This document shows positions 1-9,183 of a stretch of DNA of 64,000 bases, in pieces. Location: NCBI GenBank assembly GCA_039822005.1, contig JBCBMZ010000001.1, positions 372,001-436,000 of the forward strand, in the 5' to 3' direction. This DNA comes from JBCBDX01 sp039822005 (GTDB lineage: Bacteria; Pseudomonadota; Alphaproteobacteria; Rhizobiales; Rhizobiaceae). The translations under genes and the position numbers were made by a program. Positions within the stretch are counted from its first letter, which is position 1; each line of letters starts with the position of its first letter. Under the pieces are notes generated by a model. That model did not search any database, was not told where the DNA came from, and saw only the letters and a program-made list of their open reading frames with translations.

Positions 1-593
1 TTTATGTTTACGGTCTTGGCAATTTCAAAGACCAAACGCCGATGGCCCGTTTTGCGATTTGTTTGATGGTGGCCTATGCTGGCTTCTATGCACCCAACCT
101 TTATGTAGGCAATCTGGCCAACAAAAGAAAACACTCGATCAAGAAGGCTTGGCCGGACGGGCTCGACCTTTTGTTGATTTGTGTTGAATCCGGCATGTCC
201 ATCGAAGCGGCCTTCCGCAAAGTTGCAGCTGAAATCGGCATAAACTCGATCCCGTTGGCTGAGGAACTTGTGCTCGTCGGCGCGGAACTTTCTTACTTGT
301 CAGAACGCCGGCAAGCCTATGATAATCTGGCACAACGCACCGGGCTTGAAACCGTTCAAGCGGTCTCGCAAGCGCTTATCCAGGCCGAACGTTACGGCAC
401 GCCTGTCGGTCATGCCTTGCGCGTCCTGGCTAATGAAAGCCGTGATCAGCGCATGAACGAGGCGGAGAAAAAAGCCGCAGCGCTGCCACCGAAGCTAACG
501 GTTCCGATGATCCTTTTCTTCCTGCCGGTTCTTTTCGGTGTGATCTTGGGCCCAGCTGGTATTCAGATCGCCGAGCGTGGTGGTATCTTCTAA
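1..593 (+). CDS. tadC: TadC, type II secretion F-family inner-membrane protein of the Tad pilus (5' end missing)
   Basis: The reading frame is open from base 3, so the gene starts before the window; the first ATG inside it (position 42) is internal. The visible part carries the T2SSF domain: a cytosolic helical block beginning DGLDLLLICVESGMS, a second block around GTPVGHALRVLANESRDQR, and a C-terminal membrane segment rich in L, F, V and G. In Tad/Flp pilus machines TadC works with TadB as the inner-membrane platform on which the ATPase TadA assembles the pilus. The convergent tadD next door supports the assignment. The N-terminal membrane part cannot be judged. Confidence 0.9.
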   Translation, partial: YVYGLGNFKDQTPMARFAICLMVAYAGFYAPNLYVGNLANKRKHSIKKAWPDGLDLLLICVESGMSIEAAFRKVAAEIGINSIPLAEELVLVGAELSYLSERRQAYDNLAQRTGLETVQAVSQALIQAERYGTPVGHALRVLANESRDQRMNEAEKKAAALPPKLTVPMILFFLPVLFGVILGPAGIQIAERGGIF

Positions 594-621
594 AAGAACA
601 GTGGCGCCGCCCGGCAAACTG

Positions 622-651
622 AAAAGGCCCGCGTGAATATCAAGCGGGCCT
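622..651 (-). terminator. Hairpin between convergent tadC and tadD, probably the tadD terminator
   Basis: AGGCCCGC (625-632) pairs with GCGGGCCT (644-651) around an 11-nt loop. Read on the minus strand the stem is followed by TTTTCAGTTT, which fits a Rho-independent terminator for tadD. On the plus strand no T tract follows, so its use for tadC is doubtful. Confidence 0.55.
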
Positions 652-690
652 GATCGTTGGGTGTGTTTGCTGGCTAAAACGTGGCTTGGC

Positions 691-1512
691 TTAGTTGTCG
701 GAAGTGCCGGATCGATCTTCCTGCTTGATAAGAGCCCAAGCATTTTCTTGAGACAGCATATTCTCAAGATATTGCATGTTTTCGGCCGCTTGCTGCGGGG
801 AAAGTTCGCGCATGGCAATGCTCTTGGCTTCCTCGAAGCGACCTTGAAGTCCCACAACAAGAGCAAGGTTTTGACGAACGCGACTGTCCGCACCCCGTTG
901 TTGAACGGCCGTTCGCAGATGGCGTTCAGCTTCAGGCAAATTGCCTTCAAGGATGAGGCTCATCGCCAAATTGGAAAGGACCGAAGGTTCGTTTGGACGC
1001 AGTTGCAATGCTTTGCGATAGCGTTCGCGCGCCTGTTGTGGACGCCCCGTCTGGTCATAAATGGCACCTTCTGCCGACAGCAAACGCCAGTCAGGGCTGG
1101 TTGGATCTTGCGCGCGCTGAATGGCATCCAAGGCTGAAGTAAACTCCCCGGCACCTGCAAGGGCCTTGCCATATGCGGCAAGGACAGTGCGATCCTCAGG
1201 ATGGGTGATTGCCGCTTTGCGCATGACTGCAAGAGCCTGCTCATCACGCCCGTTCATACGAAGGACCGATGCAAACGCCATCGCAGTACTCTTGTCGTTG
1301 GGGTTGCGGTCATAAAGGCGCTGGTAGGAGCCTAGTGCCTGTTGCAGTTCCAGCGCTGTCATCTGCTCGACCGGCTTGGAGCCCGGGCGGATAGAACCGG
1401 TTGTGGTGGGATCTTTCGCGCAAGCCGATAGGGTGACAGCACTAACGGCAAGCATCATCAGCAAGTTGCGTGATTGAAGCACGGGCCTGTTCATTCTTTT
1501 CGCCATATGCAT
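691..1512 (-). CDS. tadD: TadD-like TPR lipoprotein of the Tad pilus system
   Basis: A 273-residue protein with a lipoprotein signal peptide: a basic N-terminus, a hydrophobic stretch at about 16-30 and the lipobox LSAC with Cys31 as the probable lipidated residue. The rest is made of tetratricopeptide repeats; segments such as WRLLSAEGAIYDQTGRPQQA and PSVLSNLAMSLILEGNLPEA show the TPR spacing. TadD family proteins are outer-membrane pilotins that help the secretin in Flp/Tad pilus assembly. The gene faces tadC tail to tail. The start at 1512 is preceded by an AGGA box; ATG codons at 1506 and 1494 are alternatives that keep the lipobox. Confidence 0.85.
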   Translation of the reverse strand: MHMAKRMNRPVLQSRNLLMMLAVSAVTLSACAKDPTTTGSIRPGSKPVEQMTALELQQALGSYQRLYDRNPNDKSTAMAFASVLRMNGRDEQALAVMRKAAITHPEDRTVLAAYGKALAGAGEFTSALDAIQRAQDPTSPDWRLLSAEGAIYDQTGRPQQARERYRKALQLRPNEPSVLSNLAMSLILEGNLPEAERHLRTAVQQRGADSRVRQNLALVVGLQGRFEEAKSIAMRELSPQQAAENMQYLENMLSQENAWALIKQEDRSGTSDN

Positions 1513-1613
1513 TCCCTATCCTGGTCTCGACAAGCGGGCGACAAAGCGCGAGAACGGAGCGTTAATGTCGGTTAATATTCAGTAATCAATCATCCCTAAC
1601 GCGGAGTTAACGA

Positions 1614-3011
1614 GTGGACGAGATAGAGACGGCGCTTGCTGCTTTGATTATGGAAGCACCCCGGACAGATGCCTCCAAACCCATCTATGTGACGAGCGGT
1701 GATGCATCAGAGTTGCCGGGAACAGCGAAGAACTGGTTGGAGCAAACCGGCCAGACTTTGGATGCTGAATTTGTCAGTCTCATACCGTCAGGCGAGCAGG
1801 ACGGTTCCGTCGGGAGCGCGGTTCTGGGCATCGGCGCAGACCTGAACCCCTTTGCCGCTGGCAAGCTGTATCGAACACTGACTGACGGCCAGTGGTATTT
1901 TCATCGCGTCCCGCAGGGCGCCGATGCCGAACAATTGCTGCTTGGTTATCTGCTGGGGGCCTATTCTTTTAATCGGTACAAAGCGACAAAGCAGCGCAAT
2001 ATCCGGATTCATCCGCAGGAAAAGACCGATTTGGAAACGGTGCTTCGTAAAGCGGCAGGCGTCTACCAAGTCCGTGACTTGGTCAACACGCCTGCCAATG
2101 ACATGGGACCTGAGGCCATTGAGATGGCCACAAAATCGATGGCCAAGACGCATAAATCGAGTGTGAAAGTCATCGCCGGTGATGACCTTTTGTCAAAGGA
2201 CTTTCCGCTTGTGCATGCCGTCGGTCGCGCCGCCGCGCAGGAGCCCCGGCTTCTGGACATGAAATGGGGCAGACGCGGTGCGCCGAAATTGACGCTCGTC
2301 GGAAAAGGGGTTGCGTACGATACGGGCGGCCTGAACATCAAGCCCGGCGGTTCCATGCGCAACATGAAAAAAGACATGGGTGGTGCTGCCCATGCGATCG
2401 CGCTTGCTGGCATGGTGATGACAGCAAAGCTGAATCTACGTCTTCGGCTGTTGGTGCCGACTGTTGAAAACTCGATCTCCGCCAATGCGTTCCGGCCGGG
2501 CGACGTCTATCCCTCCAGAAAGGGAATAACGGTCGAAATCGGTAACACCGATGCCGAAGGCAGGTTGGTTTTGGCCGACGCATTGACCTTGGCTGATGAG
2601 GAAACGCCTGAGTTGCTGATTGACTTTGCCACGCTTACCGGCGCGGCACGGGTGGCGCTGGGCCCCGACGTCGCACCGTTTTTCACTGATGACGAAGCGT
2701 TGGCAGGTGAACTGGCTGAAGCTTCAACGTTGGAACTCGATCCGATATGGCGGATGCCACTTTGGAAAGACTACGCCAAAGGGCTGTCTTCCAATGTTGC
2801 CGATTGCTGCAATATCAGCGGCGATTCATTGGGCGGTGCCATTACGGCGGCCCTGTTTCTGCAGAAATTTGTAAGCCGCGCCCAGACTTGGGTGCATTTC
2901 GACGTTTTTGCTTGGTCAAATTCTGCAAAAGCGCATGGCGCTGTGGGGGCTGAAGCGCAGGGTTTGCGGGCTTTATACCGGGTTTTGAAAAGGCGTTATC
3001 CGCCAAAGTAA
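1614..3011 (+). CDS. M17 family leucyl aminopeptidase
   Basis: A 465-residue cytosolic metallo-aminopeptidase. The M17 signature NTDAEGRLVLADAL lies near residues 310-323 and the metal/substrate loop VGKGVAYDTGGLNIKPG followed by MKKDMGGAA near 229-258, so both catalytic regions are intact. The family removes N-terminal residues from peptides using two divalent metals. The protein is slightly shorter than E. coli PepA (about 500), mainly in the N-terminal domain. The start is a GTG with no strong ribosome site; the frame has no better ATG. A short MarR-like gene and an NlpC/P60 peptidase follow on the same strand, which suggests a role in breaking down cell-wall or other peptides (inference). 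Confidence 0.9.
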   Translation: MDEIETALAALIMEAPRTDASKPIYVTSGDASELPGTAKNWLEQTGQTLDAEFVSLIPSGEQDGSVGSAVLGIGADLNPFAAGKLYRTLTDGQWYFHRVPQGADAEQLLLGYLLGAYSFNRYKATKQRNIRIHPQEKTDLETVLRKAAGVYQVRDLVNTPANDMGPEAIEMATKSMAKTHKSSVKVIAGDDLLSKDFPLVHAVGRAAAQEPRLLDMKWGRRGAPKLTLVGKGVAYDTGGLNIKPGGSMRNMKKDMGGAAHAIALAGMVMTAKLNLRLRLLVPTVENSISANAFRPGDVYPSRKGITVEIGNTDAEGRLVLADALTLADEETPELLIDFATLTGAARVALGPDVAPFFTDDEALAGELAEASTLELDPIWRMPLWKDYAKGLSSNVADCCNISGDSLGGAITAALFLQKFVSRAQTWVHFDVFAWSNSAKAHGAVGAEAQGLRALYRVLKRRYPPK

Positions 3012-3079
3012 AAGCAGGCCCTTGATCTGTTGCACGGCCCGTTTATCATAACGCACCCGAAACTTTAGATGAGAGCCGG

Positions 3080-3430
3080 TTGAGCGTATCACTAAAACCA
3101 AGTCAGGCATTGAACCTGTGGCGCGACGTTGCGCTCAATGAGGTGGTGGAACGTGAGCATGATCTGACGACCCGCCAGATGGCCATCTTGCTCACAATAT
3201 ATATGGATCCACCGCCCCATACGGTGCGCGGCCTTGCCGCGAAGCTGAACGTCACAAAGCCCGTTATCACACGCGCAATGGACACGATGGGACAGATGAA
3301 ACTTGTCATGCGCAGACGCGACCCGAAGGACCGCCGCAATGTGATCATCGGCAAAACCATGGAAGGCGCGCTCTACCTGGAGCGTTTCTCCGATCTCATC
3401 GTTGAAAAAGCCAAATGGTTGCCCAAATGA
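3080..3430 (+). CDS. Short MarR-family transcriptional regulator
   Basis: A 116-residue protein with one winged-helix domain: the recognition region TVRGLAAKLNVTKPVITRAMD at about 52-72 and the wing MRRRDPKDRRNVII at about 77-90. Both are typical of MarR. Usual MarR proteins are about 140-150 residues; here the C-terminal dimerisation helix is short, which may mean an altered dimer or a start that lies elsewhere. A TTG start at 3080 is the best one visible. The stop codon overlaps the ATG of the NlpC/P60 gene (ATGA, 3427-3430), so the two are translationally coupled. Its targets are not evident from sequence. Confidence 0.75.
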   Translation: MSVSLKPSQALNLWRDVALNEVVEREHDLTTRQMAILLTIYMDPPPHTVRGLAAKLNVTKPVITRAMDTMGQMKLVMRRRDPKDRRNVIIGKTMEGALYLERFSDLIVEKAKWLPK

Positions 3431-4287
3431 GCCAAGACTTGGACAGGCGATTGAACGCCTATCGCGATGATTTGGCCGACGCCCGCCTGTCGGGTCGGGT
3501 CAAAGCGGCAAGATTTATCCATGGCACTCAAGCGACAATAAGAATACCGGTGTGCGATCTGATGCGAAAGCCCGATGCCTCATCAGGCATGGACACCCAG
3601 TTGAAACTCAATGATCCAGTGACGGTGTTTGACCAAGCTGACGGTTGGAGTTGGGTTCAGGCAAAAGCGGATAATTATGTCGGCTACGTGCCAACGCACG
3701 CGGTAAACCTTGAGAGTGTCGTCGCACCAACCCATCGGGTCAGCGTGCCTCGGACATTTTGTTATCGCGAACCGGACTTGAAAAAACGCCACAGCGCGGC
3801 CCTTTCATTGGGCACTTCGCTTTGTGTGGTCGACAAGGCGCGAACACGCGGCACCGATTTCGCACAGTTGGCCAGTGGTGATTGGGTGTTTTCCAACCAT
3901 CTGACAGCCAATGACAAGGTGGCAACAGACTATGTCAGTGTCGCAGAAAGCCTGCTGGCGACACCTTATCTTTGGGGCGGCAGCACGGCTTTCGGAATCG
4001 ATTGCTCAGGACTTGTCCAATTATCGATGGCCATGTGCGGAAAGTCTGTTTTGCGCGACAGCGACATGCTGTTTGAAACCGTAGGGGCGCATATAGATCC
4101 TGACGGCGGTTTGAAGCGTGGTGATCTTATCTACTGGAGCGGTCATGTGGCCATCGTGTGTGATCGCGACAACATCATCCACGCGAATGGCCACACTATG
4201 ATGGTCAATGTTGAGAACAGGGCCGATGCGATTGAGCGGATCGCATACCTTTATTCGCAGCCCACAGGCTACAAGCGACCAGCCTAA
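3427..4287 (+). CDS. NlpC/P60 (C40) cysteine peptidase with SH3-like domains
   Basis: Two SH3-like regions (about residues 35-165) precede a C-terminal NlpC/P60 domain. The catalytic Cys lies in IDCSGLVQ (about Cys193) and the catalytic His in GHVAIV (about His240), so the enzyme looks active. The family cleaves gamma-D-glutamyl-diaminopimelate or related bonds in peptidoglycan peptides. No signal peptide is visible, so it probably acts on recycled muropeptides in the cytosol (inference). I chose the ATG at 3427 because it forms an ATGA overlap with the MarR stop; an in-frame ATG at 3415 would add four residues. The stop shares four bases (CTAA) with that of the convergent ghrA. Confidence 0.85.
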   Translation: MSQDLDRRLNAYRDDLADARLSGRVKAARFIHGTQATIRIPVCDLMRKPDASSGMDTQLKLNDPVTVFDQADGWSWVQAKADNYVGYVPTHAVNLESVVAPTHRVSVPRTFCYREPDLKKRHSAALSLGTSLCVVDKARTRGTDFAQLASGDWVFSNHLTANDKVATDYVSVAESLLATPYLWGGSTAFGIDCSGLVQLSMAMCGKSVLRDSDMLFETVGAHIDPDGGLKRGDLIYWSGHVAIVCDRDNIIHANGHTMMVNVENRADAIERIAYLYSQPTGYKRPA

Positions 4288-5243
4288 TATCCCGCCTCGC
4301 GGTTCACCAAATTGGTCAACGGTGCGCCTTTGTCGTGATCATCCATTTGCCGGATCATCGGCGGAATCAGCGCTGCCGGATCGGAGGTCGCAGCCGCATG
4401 TGGTGTAATGGTAACCTTCGGATGATCCCAGAGCGGACTGGTTGGCGGCAATGGTTCTTCTTCAAACACATCAAGAGACGCAGCGCCGATCCATCCATTG
4501 CCGAGCGCAGCCAAGATATCCGCTTCATTTTGCAGCTTGCCCCGGCCTGCGTTGATGATGATGGCTGGTCCCAGCGGGCCATTTCGTTTCATTTGGATGA
4601 AAAGTGGTTTGGACAAGATGCCTTGCGTTTGCGGCGTAAGAGGCAGCAAGGAAGCAACGATATCCGCACCCTTTAAAAACGCCGGCAACCCATCTTCGCC
4701 ATGAAAAGTCTGGACCCCGTCCAGCGTTTTTTCGGTTCGGCTCCACCCGGTTACATTGAAACCCAGAACCTTGAGCTTTTTTGCCGCGTCGGTTCCCAAA
4801 ACACCTAACCCCAAAATGCCGACAGTCACTTCACTAGCGGCAGGTTGCAGGCGATCTTCTCGCCAAAGACGCTCGCGTTGCTGTAGGCGGTAGGCCGGCC
4901 CCCTTCGGTGATGATCCAGAACTTGCCAAACAATATACTCGCTCATCCGGTCTGTAAGGTCGTCTGCGACGACGCGTACAATCGGTACGTCGGGCACATC
5001 GGGGTCATTAAAAATATGATCGACACCCGCACCGATCGAGAAGATGGCTTTGAGGTTCGGCAGTTCGTTGAGAACACCTGGTCGCTGTTTCCAAACAACC
5101 GCATAGCCGATCTGGGAAGGATCGGCGACTTCGCTGACATCGGTGATGATCTTTCGGTGTGGCGCTGCTTTTTTCAGATGATCTTTCCAGACCGCTGGGT
5201 CAAAGCCTGTAACTGCCAAAAAAATCGTGCCTGCCTTTGCCAT
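4284..5243 (-). CDS. ghrA: GhrA-type glyoxylate/hydroxypyruvate reductase (D-2-hydroxyacid dehydrogenase)
   Basis: A 319-residue NAD(P)-dependent 2-hydroxyacid dehydrogenase. The Rossmann motif is GLGVLG (145-150). The family catalytic set is present: Arg234 in NAGRG, the acidic DVFEEEPLP segment (258-266) and His282 in TPHAAA. The GhrA subgroup reduces glyoxylate and hydroxypyruvate to glycolate and glycerate. The gene starts 3 bases after the yejF stop and is the last gene of the peptide-importer operon, an unusual place for it; it may dispose of keto acids from peptide or amino-acid breakdown (inference). Substrate preference cannot be read from sequence alone. Confidence 0.85.
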   Translation of the reverse strand: MAKAGTIFLAVTGFDPAVWKDHLKKAAPHRKIITDVSEVADPSQIGYAVVWKQRPGVLNELPNLKAIFSIGAGVDHIFNDPDVPDVPIVRVVADDLTDRMSEYIVWQVLDHHRRGPAYRLQQRERLWREDRLQPAASEVTVGILGLGVLGTDAAKKLKVLGFNVTGWSRTEKTLDGVQTFHGEDGLPAFLKGADIVASLLPLTPQTQGILSKPLFIQMKRNGPLGPAIIINAGRGKLQNEADILAALGNGWIGAASLDVFEEEPLPPTSPLWDHPKVTITPHAAATSDPAALIPPMIRQMDDHDKGAPLTNLVNREAGY

Positions 5244-5246
5244 CGG

Positions 5247-6878
5247 TCAGTCCATCACTTCAGTACTATGACGGGTTTCAATATCGAAGGCTGCCGCCAT
5301 CAAGGCCTTGGTATAATCAGTCTGCGGCGCATCGAAAATCTGTTGCGATGGCCCGAACTCGACGACCTTGCCGCCCCGCATCACAACAACCTCATTGGCG
5401 AGCGCACGAACCACTTTCAGATCGTGGCTGATGAACAGAAATGCCAAATCATGTCTCTTCTGCAAATCGCGCAGTAAATCGACGACTTGCGCCTGCACGC
5501 TCATATCAAGCGCTGAGGTGGGTTCGTCCAGCATCACAAACTTGGGTTTCAGGGCCATGGCGCGTGCTATGGCGATGCGCTGCCTTTGACCGCCGGAAAA
5601 CTCATGCGGGTAGCGGAAACGCGTCGCCGGATCGACCCCAACTTCCTCCAACGCCTGAACAACAGCGGCATCTCGCCGCTCGGGTGTCTCGCCTGGCTGG
5701 TGAATGCGCAGGCCCTCGGCGATAATTTCTGAAACCGACATGCGCGGCGATAGCGAGCCATATGGATCTTGGAAGACGATTTGCAGATCCTTGCGCATGG
5801 GTCGCATTTGTTTGAAAGACAGCGCTTGCAAATTATGTTCGTTGAACGTGATTTTGCCTTCTGAAGAAATCAAACGACAAAGCGCCAGCCCGAGAGTTGT
5901 TTTCCCCGAACCGCTTTCTCCCACGATACCAAGGGTTTGACCGCGGCGTACATTGACATCAATGCCGTCAACCGCTTTGACATGATCGACCGTCCGGCGC
6001 ATGAAGCCGCGCTTGATTGGGAACCAGACTTTCACCTGATCGCCCGACATGACGGTGGGCGCACTTTCATCCAAAACAGGCGGTTTACCCTTCGGTTCTG
6101 CAGCCAGCAAATGTTTGGTGTAATCATGTTGCGGGTCGTCAAAGATGGTTTGCGTCGGGCCGTGCTCGACAATCTGCCCGTTCGTCATCACGCAAACGCG
6201 GTCCGCAATCTTGCGCACGATGCCAAGGTCATGGGTGATGAACAGCATTGACATGTCGCGGTCACGCTTAAGCTGATCGAGCAATTCCAAAATTTGCGCC
6301 TGCACGGTAACATCAAGCGCCGTAGTCGGTTCATCGGCGATCAGGAGTTTTGGTGTATTCGCGAGCGCCATGGCGATCATCACGCGCTGGCGTTGCCCGC
6401 CTGACAATTGGTGTGGGTAGGCCTGCAGCCGCTTTTCCGGATCGCGAATACCAACCTGATTGAGAAGCGCCAATGTCCGTTTGCGCTTTTCTGCATCATC
6501 CACTTTTTGGTGCAGGGCAATCACTTCGCTGATTTGCCGCTCAATGGTCTGTAGCGGGTTCAGCGACGTCATCGGCTCCTGAAAAATCATCGAGATGTCA
6601 TTGCCGCGAACATGGCGCAATTCATCCTCCGCCGCGCCCATCAACTCCTTGCCATCGAAAGTGATTTCACCGGAGGGATGCGAAGCTGCCGGATAAGGCA
6701 GCAGCTTGAGCACAGAGTTGGCTGACACCGATTTACCAGAGCCGCTTTCGCCGACCAGCGCGACGGTTTCTCCTTGCGCGATGTTAAAGGAAATCCGGTC
6801 AACGGCAATGTTTGTGGCACCGCCCTGGTGAAAAGCTACCGACAGGTCGCGGACGGAGAGTAGCGGCGCGCCCGTCAT
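5247..6878 (-). CDS. yejF: YejF-type dual ATP-binding subunit of a peptide ABC importer
   Basis: A 543-residue protein with two complete nucleotide-binding domains in one chain, as in YejF. Domain one has Walker A GESGSGKS (43-50), signature LSGGQRQRV and Walker B LLIADEP. Domain two has a second GESGSGKT, FSGGQRQRI and FVMLDEP. It powers uptake of oligopeptides or microcin C-like compounds through the YejB/YejE channel. The start ATGA overlaps the yejE stop by four bases. In E. coli the yej operon stops with yejF; here ghrA follows with almost no gap. Confidence 0.92.
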   Translation of the reverse strand: MTGAPLLSVRDLSVAFHQGGATNIAVDRISFNIAQGETVALVGESGSGKSVSANSVLKLLPYPAASHPSGEITFDGKELMGAAEDELRHVRGNDISMIFQEPMTSLNPLQTIERQISEVIALHQKVDDAEKRKRTLALLNQVGIRDPEKRLQAYPHQLSGGQRQRVMIAMALANTPKLLIADEPTTALDVTVQAQILELLDQLKRDRDMSMLFITHDLGIVRKIADRVCVMTNGQIVEHGPTQTIFDDPQHDYTKHLLAAEPKGKPPVLDESAPTVMSGDQVKVWFPIKRGFMRRTVDHVKAVDGIDVNVRRGQTLGIVGESGSGKTTLGLALCRLISSEGKITFNEHNLQALSFKQMRPMRKDLQIVFQDPYGSLSPRMSVSEIIAEGLRIHQPGETPERRDAAVVQALEEVGVDPATRFRYPHEFSGGQRQRIAIARAMALKPKFVMLDEPTSALDMSVQAQVVDLLRDLQKRHDLAFLFISHDLKVVRALANEVVVMRGGKVVEFGPSQQIFDAPQTDYTKALMAAAFDIETRHSTEVMD

Positions 6879-8035
6879 GAAAACGTCTTTCTTGGGTCAA
6901 ACGCGTCGCGCGTCGCTTCACCCACGAAGATGAGCAGCGACAGCATGATCGCGACAGAGAAGAACGCTGTAAAACCAAGCCACGGTGATTGGAGGTTGTT
7001 TTTACCTTGCAGAATGAGTTCACCGAGTGATGGTGATCCCGGTGGCAGGCCAAAGCCAAGGAAGTCCAAAGACGTCAACGTGGTGATCGAGCCGTTCAGG
7101 ATAAACGGTAGAAAAGTCAGCGTTGCCACCATCGCGTTCGGCAACAAGTGGCGGAACATGATCGTGCCATTGGAGACGCCAAGGGCCCGCGCAGCATTCA
7201 CATATTCAAAATTGCGTGCCCGCAAAAACTCAGCCCGTACCACACCGACAAAGCCGACCCATGAGAACAAAAGCATGATACCGAGCAACACCCAAAAGCC
7301 CGGAGGCAAAACCGCAGCCATGATGAGGAGGATGTACAGAACCGGAATGGCCGACCAAATCTCGATCACACGCTGGCCGATCAGATCCGTCCAACCGCCG
7401 AAATAGCCCTGTACTGCGCCGACGGTAACGCCGATTACCGCCGAAGCGGCGGTGAGGATAAGCCCGAAGAGAACCGAGATGCGAAAGCCGTAGATCATGC
7501 GTGCCAACACGTCTCGCGCCTGGTCGTCCGTGCCCAGCCAATTGAAGTTTCCCGGGACGCAATTGCGATCTTGAATACCGTCGGGATACCCGGCGCAAAG
7601 GGCTTCACGGCTCTCAAACATGAAGGCTGGCTTTGAGGGGGCGGTTGTCGGCACTTCCTTGTTGACTGATCTGAAAGAGTAGCGGATGGGTGGCCAGACC
7701 ATCCAACCATGGGTCTCAATCTCTTCTTGGATGAAAGGATCGGTATAATCTGTGCGGGCCAAAAAACCGCCGAATTTTTCTTCGGGGTAGTTCACGAATA
7801 CTGGCGTCAGCAATTGACCCTTGTAGGAAACAAGGATCGGTTTGTCGTTGGCAATAAACTCGGCAAAAAGTGACGCAATGAAAAGAAAAAGGAATATCCA
7901 AAGCGACCAATAGCCACGCCGGTTTGCTTTGAAATTCTGCCAGCGTCGTTGGTTGAGCGGCGACAGGAACGGCCGTTTGATGGGGCCAGCTTCCACACTG
8001 CTTTCAACAATGTGAGGGTCGGCGTGCTTGTTCAT
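6875..8035 (-). CDS. yejE: YejE-type permease of a peptide ABC importer
   Basis: An inner-membrane permease of the oligopeptide type. One membrane segment lies near residues 35-55, followed by a periplasmic insert of about 100 residues, then the BPD_transp_1 domain with the EAA-like loop ARALGVSNGTIMFRHLLPNA that contacts the ATPase. I chose the ATG at 8035 because GGGAGG sits at proper distance before it; a GTG at 8041, overlapping the yejB stop, would add two residues. It pairs with YejB upstream and YejF downstream in a single operon. Confidence 0.9.
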   Translation of the reverse strand: MNKHADPHIVESSVEAGPIKRPFLSPLNQRRWQNFKANRRGYWSLWIFLFLFIASLFAEFIANDKPILVSYKGQLLTPVFVNYPEEKFGGFLARTDYTDPFIQEEIETHGWMVWPPIRYSFRSVNKEVPTTAPSKPAFMFESREALCAGYPDGIQDRNCVPGNFNWLGTDDQARDVLARMIYGFRISVLFGLILTAASAVIGVTVGAVQGYFGGWTDLIGQRVIEIWSAIPVLYILLIMAAVLPPGFWVLLGIMLLFSWVGFVGVVRAEFLRARNFEYVNAARALGVSNGTIMFRHLLPNAMVATLTFLPFILNGSITTLTSLDFLGFGLPPGSPSLGELILQGKNNLQSPWLGFTAFFSVAIMLSLLIFVGEATRDAFDPRKTFS

Positions 8036-8037
8036 CG

Positions 8038-9150
8038 TCACACCTCCCGGCTTTCAAAGTCGATGCGTGGATCAACCCAAGTGTACATCAGATCCGAAAA
8101 CAGACTGACCAATAGCCCCATTAGCGAAAAGATGTAGAGCGTGGCGAACACCACCGGATAGTCCCGGTTCACAATGCTTTCAAATCCCAAAAGCCCGAGC
8201 CCGTCGAGGGTGAAGATTGTTTCGATCAAAAGCGAGCCGGTGAAGAACGCCGAAATGAATGCGCCAGGAAATCCGGCGATGATAATCAACATCGCATTGC
8301 GAAATACATGGCCGTAGAGCACCTGATTTTCGGTTAGACCCTTGGCGCGCGCGGTAGTCACATACTGCTTTCGAATTTCATCCAGAAACGAGTTCTTGGT
8401 CAAAAGCGTTGTTGTCGCAAAGGCCGACATGATCATTGCGGTAAGGGGAAGTGCAAGGTGCCAGAAATAGTCAGCGATGCGGGCAGGCCAAGACAATTCT
8501 TCCCAATTATCCGAGGTTAAACCCCTGAGCGGAAACCAATCAAAGAAGGAACCGCCGGCAAACAGGATGACCAGGAGGATTGCGAAGAGAAAACCCGGGA
8601 TGGCATAGGCAACGATGACGACACCAGACGTCCACACGTCAAAGCGTGTACCATCGTTGACGGCCTTGGAAATGCCGAGCGGAATTGAGATCGAATAAGA
8701 GATGAGCGTGATCCAGAGGCCTAACGAAACGGAAACCGGCATCTTCTCGATGATGAGGTCAATAACCGAGATGTCACGGAAATAGCTCTCGCCGAAATCG
8801 AACCGCAAATAGTCCCACAGCATGTTGCCGAAACGCTCAAGCGGTGGCTTGTCGAAGCCGAATTGACGCTCCAGATCGGCAATAAATTCCGGGTCCAGGC
8901 CTTGCGCGCCGCGATATTGGGATGACACCGCCGAACTCTCAAATGAGTCGCCCGGCTCCGCGCCAAATTCCACGTCACCTCCGCCTCCGGTAAAGCGATC
9001 AGTGGCGTCCCCGCCTTGTCCGGTAAGCTGGGCTATGACCTGCTCAACCGGCCCGCCGGGTGCGAACTGAATAATGATGAAGGAAATCGCCATGATCCCT
9101 AAAATAGTGGGGATCATCAGCAAAAGACGACGTGCGATATAGGCGCCCAT
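8038..9150 (-). CDS. yejB: YejB-type permease of a peptide ABC importer
   Basis: A 370-residue inner-membrane permease. The N-terminus YIARRLLLMIPTILGI is the typical first segment of DppB/OppB/YejB proteins. A large periplasmic insert (about 35-130) containing GFDKPPLERF is characteristic of YejB. The C-terminal BPD_transp_1 domain has the coupling-loop segment TTARAKGLTENQVLYGHVFRNA. It forms the translocation channel with YejE. The gene lies 33 bases after the second binding-protein gene. Confidence 0.92.
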   Translation of the reverse strand: MGAYIARRLLLMIPTILGIMAISFIIIQFAPGGPVEQVIAQLTGQGGDATDRFTGGGGDVEFGAEPGDSFESSAVSSQYRGAQGLDPEFIADLERQFGFDKPPLERFGNMLWDYLRFDFGESYFRDISVIDLIIEKMPVSVSLGLWITLISYSISIPLGISKAVNDGTRFDVWTSGVVIVAYAIPGFLFAILLVILFAGGSFFDWFPLRGLTSDNWEELSWPARIADYFWHLALPLTAMIMSAFATTTLLTKNSFLDEIRKQYVTTARAKGLTENQVLYGHVFRNAMLIIIAGFPGAFISAFFTGSLLIETIFTLDGLGLLGFESIVNRDYPVVFATLYIFSLMGLLVSLFSDLMYTWVDPRIDFESREV

Positions 9151-9183
9151 GGCGGTCAGCGCTCTCCCTTGGCGTATTTCGTG

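Noticed and set aside
495..950. Long frame antisense to the tadC end and tadD
   Set aside because: It covers parts of two well supported genes and encodes no recognisable domain; it is a shadow frame.
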